NCBI GenBank assembly: GCA_903772945.1
Contig: CAICTM010000105.1
Location: 56,031 to 120,030 of the forward strand
Direction of reading: 5' to 3'
Origin: Seminavis robusta
Lineage: Eukaryota > Bacillariophyta > Bacillariophyceae > Naviculales > Naviculaceae
DNA: 64,000 nucleotides
Positions 8,985-19,422 of the stretch are shown here, one piece after another. How positions within the stretch are numbered: the first letter of the stretch is position 1; the number at the start of each line of letters is the position of its first letter. The notes below the pieces were generated by a model. It worked only from the letters and a program-made list of their open reading frames with translations. It ran no database searches and was not told the origin of the DNA. The position numbers and the translations under genes were made by a program.

Positions 8985-11333
8985 ATGTCCTCCAACAACA
9001 ACAACAACAACAACAACAAACAGGTCAAGTCGATCGTGAGAAAAGCCGTTCAGTTGGGCGCTCCCATGTACAACAGTGGCGACATTGCCGGCTGTTACAA
9101 TGCGTACGTGATCGCCGCCAAGGAAGCTGCCAATGTGAATCCAGGGAGTCCGACTTCCGAGGCGCTGTTGTTGGCACTCCAAGAAGCCGAAGCGAAAAAG
9201 GCTCCGAAAAAGGGAGCGTGGGTCTTGCGCAAGTGTTTTGACTTGATCATGGCGGCGCAAGACGACAGTAGTGTGAGTAATAGTAGTGACGAAGAAGGTC
9301 AAGTGGAAAGTCTGTCCGATTTGTTGGCCCGTACCATTGCCAAGGGCTCTGCGCTGTTTAATCAAGGCGACACGAAAGGCTGTTACGAAGTCTACTTTGA
9401 CACGGCCAAGTACGCCTGTATGCAAGAAAAGATTGCCCAATCGACCGTGGGTCAATGGCTGGAAGCCGCGACAGACGAAGCCATGCCAATGGCGGAATCC
9501 AAAGATTACGCCCAAGGCGCGTGGATCTTGCGGCGTTGTTTTGACGACATTTTAAAGGCGCGGTCGAATTGGTCTTCTACCAAGAAAACCAGTGACAGCA
9601 GTATGCACTTTTTTCACAACATGTCACCCCGAAAATCCAGTATCACTCTCATTGGTATTGAAAATCCCATGATGCCTCCCAGCGACAACGACGATAGAAG
9701 TACCGTCGATACGGACGGTGGTTATTGGCAAGATGAAAAGATCCCCAATACGTCCGATTGGGAAATTGGAACTTGCATTGCCGATTTCAATCACATTCTA
9801 CGAGGCACCATTCAAACTTCTACCCACAAACGATTCTTGGTCACTGCGCCAGACAGTTTTGTGGGCTCGGACGCCGTACACGTATTGACCAGTTTGGGAT
9901 TGGCACCCGATCGAGACATGGCCGTCATGAAATGTCAAATGCTTGTCGCCGGGAGTTTTATGATTCCTATTGGCGATTCCGCGGGCTTTCAAGATGGTAC
10001 TCACTTGTATCGATTCTCCACCCTCGATGAAATGAAGGCACAACTCGAGAAATTCCAGAAGAAGGCACCGCACAAGGAAGGATCCCAACAGGCCCAATTG
10101 ACACTGGCTCTTCAAATCACACTCCGAGAAGCCTCGGCCACAACAACAGCAACAACAACCACCACCAGCCCACTTCAACCACTGTCGTCGTCCACTACAG
10201 AGGAACAGCAGAAGGGTGTTGACTTGGCCAAAATGGCCCAAAAAGCCGAACAAGTCATTTCCATCAAGGACCGTACCCATTTGCTCAAAACTTATCCCAA
10301 CTGCTTTGTCGGAAAGGATGCCGTCGCAACTCTCGTCCAACAACACGTCTGTCGTTCCAAAGAAGAAGCCATTGAAGCCATGAAGGAACTCCACGCCGTC
10401 GGGCTCATTCATCACGTCCTCTATCATCACGGATTTGAAAACAAACAACTCTTTTATAGATTCACAGCGCCCGGTGATTTGCGCAAGGCATTGGATGCCA
10501 TTCGTCCGGCGACTGAAGTGACGCGGCATGCCGCATTGGTCACGCGCTATCAACAACACGTCGGAGCTCTCAATGTCACGTCCATTCTCAATAGTTTCTT
10601 TGGTTGCACGGACAAGGAAGGATGGGATGTCGTCGATTTGCAAAATTGGCGCAACAACATGAAACGATGGGGATTTGGACGACGCGAAGATCAGGACGAT
10701 GTCATGGTGGAACGATTGGCGCCCTTGGCGTTGACGACGTCGCCCGAAGAGTGGTGGGATGGTTTGACACCAGAGGAACAAGAAGAGTGGACGTCGCCGT
10801 GGGGGATTCTCGCCCAAGTGGCCATTTTTGATCAAGTTCCACGATCGGCCTTTCGGGGGACACCCGATGCCTTTAAATGGGATGATCTCGCCATCAAGGC
10901 CAGCAAATTGGCCATTGAACGGGGATACTTTGACACGGCGTACAAATCGACACTCAATCAATTTCTGGTATTGCTGCCATTGGAACACAGCGAGAGCTGG
11001 GAAGATCAAAAGCTAGGCGTGTCACTCTTGTTGAAGTTACTCAGTACCGTGGCCATTCAAGACGAAGGACTGAGTGACTACGAGATTGTCAAACGACTCG
11101 AATTCAGCAAGCGATTGGCCACGGCCTTTTTGGAACACGCCCAAGTGATTGCCAAATTCAAACATTACCCGCATCGAAATGGGCCGCTCGGCCGTACGAC
11201 GACGTTGGAAGAACGAGTGTGGTTGGCTTCGGATCTCGTACCACGATGGGCCAAATCGCAAAACCCCGAAGATGCCAGCAAAAATGTCATTCAGCTGCCC
11301 GTCATTCCACTCAAAAAGTTGACGCGGGGATAG
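8985..11333 (+). CDS. DEP-DEP-DUF924 fusion protein
   Basis: This intact single-exon ORF of 782 residues starts at AATACCATGTCC. It opens with an Asn run from an AAC microsatellite. Residues about 15-85 and 105-195 are two copies of a helical repeat (GAPMYNSGDIAGCYNAY and GSALFNQGDTKGCYEVY, each ending W.LR.CFD.I). Residues about 265-350 and 427-500 are two DEP-like winged-helix domains with FVGSDAV and FVGKDAV cores. DEP domains usually bind membranes or signalling partners. The C-terminal part (about 533-750) matches the DUF924 family through FDQVPRSAFRGTPDAF and FLVLLPLEHSE. DUF924 is mostly bacterial and its function is not established. A Thr-rich linker from ACA repeats (10139-10170) precedes DEP2. 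A signalling role is inferred only from the DEP domains. Confidence 0.8.
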   Translation: MSSNNNNNNNNKQVKSIVRKAVQLGAPMYNSGDIAGCYNAYVIAAKEAANVNPGSPTSEALLLALQEAEAKKAPKKGAWVLRKCFDLIMAAQDDSSVSNSSDEEGQVESLSDLLARTIAKGSALFNQGDTKGCYEVYFDTAKYACMQEKIAQSTVGQWLEAATDEAMPMAESKDYAQGAWILRRCFDDILKARSNWSSTKKTSDSSMHFFHNMSPRKSSITLIGIENPMMPPSDNDDRSTVDTDGGYWQDEKIPNTSDWEIGTCIADFNHILRGTIQTSTHKRFLVTAPDSFVGSDAVHVLTSLGLAPDRDMAVMKCQMLVAGSFMIPIGDSAGFQDGTHLYRFSTLDEMKAQLEKFQKKAPHKEGSQQAQLTLALQITLREASATTTATTTTTSPLQPLSSSTTEEQQKGVDLAKMAQKAEQVISIKDRTHLLKTYPNCFVGKDAVATLVQQHVCRSKEEAIEAMKELHAVGLIHHVLYHHGFENKQLFYRFTAPGDLRKALDAIRPATEVTRHAALVTRYQQHVGALNVTSILNSFFGCTDKEGWDVVDLQNWRNNMKRWGFGRREDQDDVMVERLAPLALTTSPEEWWDGLTPEEQEEWTSPWGILAQVAIFDQVPRSAFRGTPDAFKWDDLAIKASKLAIERGYFDTAYKSTLNQFLVLLPLEHSESWEDQKLGVSLLLKLLSTVAIQDEGLSDYEIVKRLEFSKRLATAFLEHAQVIAKFKHYPHRNGPLGRTTTLEERVWLASDLVPRWAKSQNPEDASKNVIQLPVIPLKKLTRG

Positions 11334-11562
11334 GACTGTGTACGGATTCACGGCGACGAAAAGGACTCCGTGAACCGGGTTATCACCACCAGTTGCAGGA
11401 ACTCACATTGCAAATATACCATGCAATGCATGCGTACCAACTACCACTACATTAGAAAAGAAAACAAGTAGCTACTTTCCATACTGTAGTTATCCATGCA
11501 TGAACACCCACAACCAAACAGTAGCTCAGAGCATCTACAGCTACCAAAAGGCGACATCGTCC

Positions 11563-13572
11563 TTACAAATCCCAAGTTGATGGCATGTTTCGGTCCTGTT
11601 TCTGAAGTAGCTCAACAAGCGTGTCCAGTTTGTGCTCCATATCCAGTTGATATTGACGATTGTCGAATTGATATTGACGATTGTCAAGTTGATTTTGACG
11701 GGTGGCGTCTTCCATGCTCTCGAGGCGTGCTTCCATTTCTGCCAGTCGATCTTCCAGGTGGGCTGTTTGATCAATGCCTATAGCAGCTGCTTCTGGTGTA
11801 GCAGAGGCAGCATGGTGTACACTGGTACTTTGATCCTCCTCAAAGTCCATGTCGAACTGACTGCTTTCTGGAGGTTGTGGAACCTGATTCGCCCCCACCG
11901 CATCCTCTTGTCGTCTTACTCCTCCTGCCACCATGCTGCCCATCACGCCGAGTCGAAGTTTTTGCCGGGATTTATCTGACATTTGCTTGTACTTGTCATA
12001 GAAACGGGTAACAGCAAATAATAGAATGGCAGCAACAGCAAATATCAGATGAATTAAAAAGGTCCCAGCCATTTCCTTCAAGGATCGACTTGCACTAGCC
12101 TCTTCCATTTGAGAAGACATCATCGCTGCACAATTTTGGTCATGACTCTTGGACAAGCTATCCATCCAGGCAGCTTCTATGAATCCATCAGTCTCCATGT
12201 CCACAAGATGCAAATTCAGTACATCATTGATGAGACTGGAGCACAGTTTTCCCGAGTCCGCCTTGACACCAAACCCGGCAGGGACGTGTTTGATTACTCG
12301 GCCAACCCAGATCATATCACAATCTGGATTGGCACTGGTTTGATCCTTGTAAAAGTCAAAATTGGCTCGAGCTGACACTCCAACAGCACAAGCCCCATTG
12401 CGAATGGCACTGAACATTTCCTTATGGTCGTCTGCAACGTCCACAAATATTCCTTGTGGATACTTGGATTTCATAAACTCAGCTTTGGCAGAGGTTCCCC
12501 AAACACAGATGGCCATTCCATTTTGGATAGCATCCTCAACTGACTGGATGGCTATGGTTGGAGTGTTCTCAATCACAAAAAAGCTTGCAAGGTTGGCGGT
12601 ATAGTTGGATGATATTAGGAGAGCCCACAACCCCATGGATGCACTAAATAAGCGGGAAGGGGCTGTCCGGGGTACAAATTGAAAGTGCTGTGTGAAGAGA
12701 AGGCTGGAGAGAAATATCCCATCCCCAATGGTATGAGCTCCGTCATACATGGCTTCTGTGGCACCAGCAACTGAGCTAACTGAGCTTCTCCTCCCCCTAT
12801 GATCAGTGTCTTGATTAGATTCATTGTTTGGTTGCTGTTTCCGGTATTCATTGAATGTTGGTTTTCGTTTGCGGTTTTGTTTGGTTTGTTTGGGTGTGGG
12901 GACATCTAGAATCTGGTACAAGACGCCTGATGCCAAAATTGTGACCACAATGCAGATCCACACTTCTGTCTCGAATGGCTCCAGCCACTGCCACAAGTTG
13001 ATGGAGGGGTCGCTGGGTTTCTCTGCAGTTCCAATCAAAATATAAGAACTGTCAAAGATTCCTTCTTGAAAGGAGACACCCAATTGTAGTCGGGTTAATG
13101 TCTTGTCGAAAGCCCCCACAACGACATCATAGTAGTCCGTTCCCCATTCGAGGAGTTCCGTAAAGCTTCGGTTGGCACCCGGACGGTTGGTCGTTCCAAA
13201 GCTGTCTCTCCATGTAAATCCTGCACGCTTGGCCAATTCATCCAGAATAACAATGAAGTAGCCAGGATTTACAGCGTCAATTTTGCCAGCATCATCCAAC
13301 TTGAACCTCATGCTAGGTATCCCCACTGGATGCAACTGTAGCCCATCCAAAGCTTGTCGCATCTCGACTTCTCCTTGATCGTATCGCTGGTAGCGGTCAC
13401 AGACATTTTGCCTTGCCCTCAAACTCGTGTCATTTGTGAATTGAGGAATGGCGATGGAAGGAGCTTGTTGGGCCATGGTTGTTCCTCCACTGACAATCAG
13501 GGCCATTAAAAAGATTTGCCAGAATGGAAGCACTGCTTTCTCCTTCTTCATGGTTGTATTGGATCCTTTCAA
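11563..13572 (-). CDS. Ionotropic glutamate receptor-like ligand-gated channel
   Basis: This single-exon ORF encodes 669 residues, with a second possible start 7 codons in (13551). A signal peptide covers residues about 14-34. The S1 half of the ligand-binding domain follows (GYFIVILDELAKRAGFTW, and YYDVVVGAFDKTLTRLQLG with the expected Arg). M1 lies at about 200-218, and the re-entrant pore plus M3 at about 290-335, with SSNYTANLASFF matching the SYTANLAAF gating motif of glutamate receptors. The S2 half comprises VEDAIQNGMAICVWGTSAKAEF through AIRNGACAVGVSA, and M4 lies at about 504-524. There is no amino-terminal LIVBP domain, so the architecture is minimal. The cytoplasmic tail ends in a predicted coiled coil with a QLDNRQYQ repeat. 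A plasma-membrane cation channel gated by an amino acid is inferred from the family. Pore selectivity cannot be read directly. Confidence 0.85.
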   Translation of the reverse strand: MKGSNTTMKKEKAVLPFWQIFLMALIVSGGTTMAQQAPSIAIPQFTNDTSLRARQNVCDRYQRYDQGEVEMRQALDGLQLHPVGIPSMRFKLDDAGKIDAVNPGYFIVILDELAKRAGFTWRDSFGTTNRPGANRSFTELLEWGTDYYDVVVGAFDKTLTRLQLGVSFQEGIFDSSYILIGTAEKPSDPSINLWQWLEPFETEVWICIVVTILASGVLYQILDVPTPKQTKQNRKRKPTFNEYRKQQPNNESNQDTDHRGRRSSVSSVAGATEAMYDGAHTIGDGIFLSSLLFTQHFQFVPRTAPSRLFSASMGLWALLISSNYTANLASFFVIENTPTIAIQSVEDAIQNGMAICVWGTSAKAEFMKSKYPQGIFVDVADDHKEMFSAIRNGACAVGVSARANFDFYKDQTSANPDCDMIWVGRVIKHVPAGFGVKADSGKLCSSLINDVLNLHLVDMETDGFIEAAWMDSLSKSHDQNCAAMMSSQMEEASASRSLKEMAGTFLIHLIFAVAAILLFAVTRFYDKYKQMSDKSRQKLRLGVMGSMVAGGVRRQEDAVGANQVPQPPESSQFDMDFEEDQSTSVHHAASATPEAAAIGIDQTAHLEDRLAEMEARLESMEDATRQNQLDNRQYQFDNRQYQLDMEHKLDTLVELLQKQDRNMPSTWDL

Positions 13573-14535
13573 TTCAGTATGATGAATGTGTTACACTGAT
13601 GTGGTTAGAGTGGGCGGGGGAATGGACACCAGAGGTCAGGGCAACAGGCATACGAAGTAGTCTACCAGGATGTATTGCGTCGTGCTGCTCCTCCATTTGG
13701 AATTATGACCATCATGCATTTTTACTGCTCTCATTACATGCACGAGGAGTTGCATGTATTTGCGTAGCGCGTCGTGCTGCTCTGCTGCTCCAGCATTATG
13801 ACCTTCCCCGGTTGACCACGGTTGACCATACTGCCGTACAGTCATCCCTGGAAACCCTATCTAGCTAGATATGTCATTGTATGCATGCAGCAAATTCACT
13901 ACTGTACTAGTAGAAATTAGCCACAGTTGACCGTGGGTGACCACGAGTGACCGCAGACTAGCTAGCCGGTACAGTATTTACCGAGCTGGACACTGGTGAC
14001 CACACACCAGGGCTGGAAGAGCCCACAAATAGTATGAATATCTACAAATGCATCTGTTGCAAGTGATTGCTACTAGTAGCTAGCTACCGTAGCTGATAGC
14101 TAACAGCGCTGGTAGCTATAGCTACGGTAGCACCATAGCATACCGGTAGGCCACAAAAGTGTTTCGCTGTTTGGTCAACATGGTTAGACGTGACCAAATT
14201 AGCCCCCCATGGGAGCTACTACAGCACTATTAATACAGCCAGTGCAGAACCCGTCAACATGTTTTGGTTGGAGCCAGACCCAACAAGATAACTCCGCCAC
14301 CTGCAGGTGGTAAGCACAACAGCACTGCAACAACAAAAAGAGATGAGATATGCACAGGCGGCCGCTCTGATGCGACACTTCGCTGGTTCTAGACATGGCG
14401 TGGCATGGTACCAGTAGTTGAGGACACACATGACAGCAGTATTCAGTTATTTTACTTGGACAAGATAGTATGGAATACGTAGGATGTAGCTGTATATCCT
14501 TTGATGTCATTGGCGGTGGCTTTGCCATTTCCTCT
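13573..14535. other. Intergenic with GTTGACC-type short repeats
   Basis: Short imperfect repeats of GGTTGACCACG and GTGACCACGAG recur at about 13805-13830, 13921-13960 and 13985-14005. TAGCTAGC words are interspersed. It holds the iGluR gene's upstream region and the kinase gene's 3' UTR. No gene is recognised. Confidence 0.4.
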
Positions 14536-16155
14536 CTAAGCACAGACCGCCATTTCGGTTCTTTGCATGGATCGCCGCCGACTTTGCTTGTTCTTGACGT
14601 TCTGGGGCACAAAGCAAGGGGGCGGGATGGTTTCTATTCTCAGGCCACGGAACTGGCTCGTGTATTCGAGTTTGGGCAACAGTGCCTCGGCAGCCAAGGC
14701 TTGCTGTTGCGGGGTAGCCGATGCTGCCTTTTGCACTAGATTGGTGGCATCCTTGGCATCCAACAGGAGCTCGGCGGGAAGGAACGAGTTGCGGCAGCCA
14801 CTAAATCCCAGTGCCGCATTGATTTCTTCGACACTGTTCACACTGCCGCGGCGACCACGGCCACCTTGTGCTTGTGGCTGCGGCGCCTGCGCAAAGTTGG
14901 CGCTCTCGCTCAAGTCCAAACCAAGTGCCGACATGTCTTCCAAGAAGAAGAACTCGGAGGCGGACAGGTCGCCTTCCATCTTGGCCTTGTTGTTCTTTTG
15001 CGTGTTGCTGAAAAAGTCAGCCCCACTGTCTGCATTCGTAGAAGTATCCTCGTCCGAGTCTTCGCCGGTTCCAAAGAGGATCCACTCGAGCTGTCGACGA
15101 ATGTCTGCCATGCTGATTCGTTCCTCCACGTTGGTTTCCCAGCTGTCTTCGAGGAGATCCAGGAGTCCATCGGGAATGTAATCGCAGTCTTGGAGTGAAG
15201 GGCACCAGCCATGCTCCCGAATCAATGCTTCTTCATTGGTGGTGGTCGTAAAGGCCGGTTCTTGTGTGAGCATCTCGTAAAAGCAAATTGCCCACGCAAA
15301 GCAGTCGACCTTAAAGTCGTAAGGGCGACCCGAGTAAATCTCCAGGGCGGCATACGTCTGACTCCCCTTGAATCCATCGTGGAGACAGTCTTGTCCTTCG
15401 GGAAGCTCCTTGACACAATCAAAGTTGATGAGCTGAATGGTATCACTGGTGGTGAAACCAATACTGCTCAACGTCAGATTGCGAAAGATGATGCGTCGTT
15501 TGTGTAGATACGAGAGGGCATCAGCAATCTGAAAGGCATAGTCCGTCTTGAGGTGCAAGATAAAGTCGCTGTCCTTGGCAACGCTGTCTTGGGAGTTCCA
15601 GTAGTCGATCCGTTGATCGAGTGTCTCGGTGATGCGGTTGGTAATAATGGCGTGGTACTCGTAGACGTCCCCATCGAGCACGACAGTGGTCTCACAGGTA
15701 CCCTTGAGTGCAATAATGTTGGCATGATCAAGGCGGCTCAGGTAGTTGGCTTCAATGGTCAAGCCCAATGCGGCACGTTCCACCTCTCGTTCCGTCATGA
15801 GTCCACCTCGGACCTGTTTCAGGCTGTAGTTATAACTGCCCTTTTTATTGTTCTTGGCCGTCTCGGAGAGCTCGAGTCGGTTCCTCTCGTCTTGCACCGA
15901 TTTGGCTTGGAACATGATATCACGACGAAAGGACTTGACTTGGTAGCTTTCCGTAAAGCGACCTTGACCAATGAACTTGCCAACTGTGATCTCTTTGTCC
16001 AGAAAGCTGGCAATGTTGGCATTTGGTTCATACTCGTCGAGGTACGGAGTTTCCGACAGGGGCATTTCCTCTTCATCTTCATTGTCACTGACAAGAAACA
16101 CAGCAGAGACCTTGCTGTCCTCGAGGGCCGAAATGGAGGTGTTAGATTGGGACAT
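14536..16155 (-). CDS. Protein kinase-fold protein, probable pseudokinase
   Basis: The frame stays open upstream to 16212, but those codons lie in an ATTG microsatellite, so I chose the Met at 16155 (539 residues). The kinase domain spans about residues 53-340. A glycine loop (GQGRFTESYQV), a VAIK-type lysine (SLKQV, K113) and an alpha-C Glu (IEANYLSRL, E135) are present. The catalytic HRD is FRN (residues 224-226 in IIFRNLTLSSIGF), the metal-binding Asn of that loop is Ser, DFG is NFD (244-246) and APE is ALE. ATP binding may persist, but normal phosphotransfer is unlikely by family rules. The C-terminal about 170 residues are low complexity and acidic/Gln-rich. A scaffold or allosteric role is inferred. 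The loop pattern resembles the kinase type that ends HRDLKPxNIGF in active relatives. Confidence 0.82.
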   Translation of the reverse strand: MSQSNTSISALEDSKVSAVFLVSDNEDEEEMPLSETPYLDEYEPNANIASFLDKEITVGKFIGQGRFTESYQVKSFRRDIMFQAKSVQDERNRLELSETAKNNKKGSYNYSLKQVRGGLMTEREVERAALGLTIEANYLSRLDHANIIALKGTCETTVVLDGDVYEYHAIITNRITETLDQRIDYWNSQDSVAKDSDFILHLKTDYAFQIADALSYLHKRRIIFRNLTLSSIGFTTSDTIQLINFDCVKELPEGQDCLHDGFKGSQTYAALEIYSGRPYDFKVDCFAWAICFYEMLTQEPAFTTTTNEEALIREHGWCPSLQDCDYIPDGLLDLLEDSWETNVEERISMADIRRQLEWILFGTGEDSDEDTSTNADSGADFFSNTQKNNKAKMEGDLSASEFFFLEDMSALGLDLSESANFAQAPQPQAQGGRGRRGSVNSVEEINAALGFSGCRNSFLPAELLLDAKDATNLVQKAASATPQQQALAAEALLPKLEYTSQFRGLRIETIPPPCFVPQNVKNKQSRRRSMQRTEMAVCA

Positions 16156-18594
16156 GATTAAGATTGATTGATTGATTGATTGATTGTATGGCTGATTTGT
16201 GTCTGCGTTCAATTGCTGTTGTGGTTGCTGTGTGCTGAATTTGTGACGAGAAAGCCAAGGTTGGAGATGAACAGATCAAAAGTGAGATACCGGTAGGAGA
16301 TTGGGTTTGTATTCTGGTTCAATTGTTTCCAGTGAGGCTTCACTTTTCCATGCTGTTAGTTAGAATGACTTGGGTTGACTTGGGTTCTGGCGTGGTTCCA
16401 GCTGTGTTGTTGCAGTTGCATTACACTGTCATGTACTTGCCGCTTTGCTGATGAGGCGACGCTTGGAGCAGCTCTTGGAGCTGATTCCGAGAACATTGTA
16501 GGTTCACATTAGAGCCTATCACGACCCCTTAATTAAGACTCGACTCACTGTAGAAAGTTCTGGTTTCCCATTTTTAAAAATTTAATTAAAGCTCATACCG
16601 GCACCACCAGTGGCCAAAGGTTGCTCAGCACAACCCTTCTATTCTTTGTAACAAGTACCCTCAGACCACACTGGTATGAATCAAAAAATCAAATCATGGA
16701 CCATCGGCATTCCATGGGGCCATTGCTTTGGAATGGAGATTTCTAGGGCTAGAGCTCTTTTGCTTGCTGGCTTGCCAGTGGTGCTACCGGTACCAAAGGA
16801 AGAGGCTACATTTACAGTCGTATCTTGGAACTGCACACTGGGAGAAATTGTAGGGCCTTTTCAGTCGCTGCAATGGCCCACAACCTACCACGTTTCTGCC
16901 TACGTTTGCAGTTCTGGGCCAATAGCATTCCAACGAACGGTGAAAAGAATACAAACCCCAATTTCTCTATAGACTGGTCAAAGAAGCCTTGCCTGGTGGA
17001 GGCCACGGCTCCGCAAGGAGCAACTCGCGGTATTGACCAAGACTTCTTCCTTTCAAAAAACAACGGTAATACTTGCTAGCTAGTACAACAACAATTGTTG
17101 ACCGTATCACCCAGTCCAAACTTCTTGCATTGCTCCCAGTAAGCATTGATCCATGGATAGCAACACTCCACCACCTCTGTTGGGTGCAAGATGGGTGCAT
17201 GCTTCGGCCTATTGACCTTAAGCTCCTGGCTAGCTCCCCAGGTACCGGTACCAGTACAACAAATAATCTTGGATGATCAACTTTTTCCAGTTACCGGTTC
17301 CAGCGGAACCGACCTCTCCTCACCACCTCAGGAGATTAGGCCAGGGCTGGTCCACTTTTAACGTGTCCTTTGCCAAGAACACAGCCAAGACATTCGGTTC
17401 AGAATTGCGACTGACGTCAAAGAACCCCAACAGGACCCATAATTTAATTGTCCGAATTGGAGGAGCTGGATTTCCACGGTGTGCGGTCACGGTAAACATA
17501 CGAGATGGATGTGTGCGTGTAGATAACGCGCCCTCATTGTTGCAGCTGTGTGGGTACAACGCAACAGAATCGAATCTTGTGTCTTGCCCACTTGGCCTTC
17601 AAAAGGGCCAGAGAGCACCAAGTCTGCCACAGATCTGCTTGCCGAGTCTGGCAGGATGTTTGCATCTGTCAAACACAGTACCGGTACTGCAACACGCTCA
17701 CTTCTTGCTGCATTTGAGAAAGTACATTTGGGTCACGAAAGCAGCCACCCAAAAGCTGGACTTCTCACAAGATCTGGTGCCCAGCAGTAGCTGAAGATGA
17801 CAGAAGAATGGCTCAAGGGAAAAGATTCGAATTGTTCGCATTCAGAGCGATTTACCTTTCACTGGCTGGGTCATGCTGGCTCCTCACAGCAGAACTGCTA
17901 CTGAGGATCCTGAGCGACGCTGGAAAGAGGCAACATATGCTAGCTAGGAATGCCCGCCTTGTTTCCCCCGCCTTTGCACTTGGCTATTACTTACCTCGGG
18001 GGTTTCTTTCGTGTCTCGTAATTTATCCAGAGATCGGCTTTCAGATTCTTACAAGAATGCCTTTTGGTGTGCGTTGCTTGCTACAGATAGCCATGAACCT
18101 GCCACGTTTAAGAAGAGTTTGCATGGTCCTGAACACAAAATTGATTTGGTATGTTCGTAACTGCCTTTCTTGTAGATTGTAGGAGTCGGCAGGAGAGTGC
18201 AGCCGGTCATGTTTGGCTTACATGTATCTTGCTTCGAGCTAGCAAGAACATCAGCGATGCCATTTGATGGCTGCTAAGCGGTGCGCCGATATCCCCACAT
18301 TGCAGCATCGGTTCAAAAAAACCGAGCCATTCAAGCGCACACTTGTGCAGTGCATGCATAACTTTGGTGTTGAGGTCTGAGAGTAGCCGCTAGCTGGCTG
18401 CCAGCTACTAGTACAGTCGTACCGGTACTATTAATAGTACTAGTAGAGCCAACGGACACTGAATCAGCGTGGAGGCAGCAAAAGTCACGTGGTCTGTGAG
18501 AGCTATGTAGCAGCTCTTAAATCATTTGAGTCTTGCTCTGTCAAAGAGTTTTAAATAATGAAGAACCTGTGTAGTTTTTGAGATTTAAAGAGCA
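16156..18594. other. Long intergenic region
   Basis: This is the upstream region of the minus-strand kinase gene, beginning with a tetranucleotide ATTG repeat at about 16165-16190. Open frames of 173 codons (17273-17794) and 124 codons (17808-18182) exist on the plus strand. Neither shows a recognisable domain, coding-like composition or splice-supported extension, so I do not call genes. CCGGTACCGG-type words occur at about 17240-17260 and 18415-18445. Confidence 0.4.
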
Positions 18595-18602
18595 GCCTCA
18601 TC

Positions 18603-19422
18603 CAGGGCGTGGTACTCACACTGTTTTAGCATGTGAGTATGGGTACTGAGTAGTACTCACAATTCCAAAGTCAAGTGAGTATGGGTACTGGGTAATACTC
18701 ACAATTCCCAGGGTCAAGTGAGTACGGGTATCATGTGAGTACAGGTACTTTGTGGGTACTATAGATACTCACTGAGACTCATAAATCAATTACTTAGGGA
18801 ATTATCTAGTTTTTCTAGTTCTGGGCTGGGGGCTCATTACACATCATGGCGAGGTTTGTCATCCTGCTTACAGCTTGAAACGCTCGCACCATAGCGTCGC
18901 AACTCACTTGGGATTCGCCGGAATAGTTTCTTGGGAATCTTATGTAGTTCCTCGACTTTGACTGTCCTCAAACCAATCCTCTCAGTGGTGGAAGGAAGGT
19001 AGCTTCCATCCCGTCATCTTTGGGTTCATAAACTGGGGAGAGCCATCAAACTTGGTGGGGTACCACTTGCAGTGCCATTCCACTTTTCAGTGTCATTGGT
19101 AGCTTTGGTTCGGCGAGTCCCTGGCACCCAAACCACAGTGGAGTAACAATAAGAAGCAAACACACGGTATTACCATAGGCAGTATACAAATACTCACCGA
19201 GTACTCACCGAGTACTCACTGTACTCACTTCGAAGTACTCACCGAAGTACTCACCGAAGACTCAAAAGTACTCAAAATCCGGAGTCATGTGAGTACGGGT
19301 ACTGAGTAATACTCACATTTTCTGAGGTCATGTGAGTATGGGTACTGAGTATACTCAGTACTCAGTACCCGTACTCACATCGAGTACACGCAGCGTGTAT
19401 TTCATGTGAGTCCCACACCCTG
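18603..19422. mobile_element. Non-autonomous hAT-like transposon (820 bp)
   Basis: The terminal inverted repeats are CAGGGCGTGGTACTCACA at the left and, reading inward from the right, CAGGGTGTGGGACTCACA (16 of 18 match). They are flanked by a perfect 8-bp direct repeat GCCTCATC at 18595-18602 and 19423-19430. CAGGG-type termini with an 8-bp target duplication are the hallmark of the hAT superfamily. The interior has no transposase ORF. It carries five or six copies of a subterminal unit, (AT)GTGAGTAYGGGTACTGAGTA, on both strands, including a near-perfect palindrome at about 19330-19380. Such arrays are plausible transposase-binding sites. The exact target duplication indicates a fairly recent insertion. 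Confidence 0.85.

Noticed and set aside
9798-11009. 403-codon minus-strand ORF inside the DEP/DUF924 gene
   Set aside because: It is antisense to a long ORF with clear domains. Its translation shows no domain and contains Cys/Gly runs that are the complement of ACA repeats.
16156-16212. N-terminal extension of the kinase frame (19 extra codons)
   Set aside because: The extension lies in an ATTG microsatellite giving QSINQSI, and the next Met gives a normal start.
17273-17794. 173-codon plus-strand ORF
   Set aside because: No domain, no compositional bias and no plausible splice extension. This length is expected by chance in GC-balanced DNA.
18603-19422. Regularly spaced short repeats considered as a CRISPR-like or telomeric array
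   Set aside because: Spacing is irregular, repeats occur on both strands and are bounded by hAT-type TIRs with a target duplication. The genome is eukaryotic.
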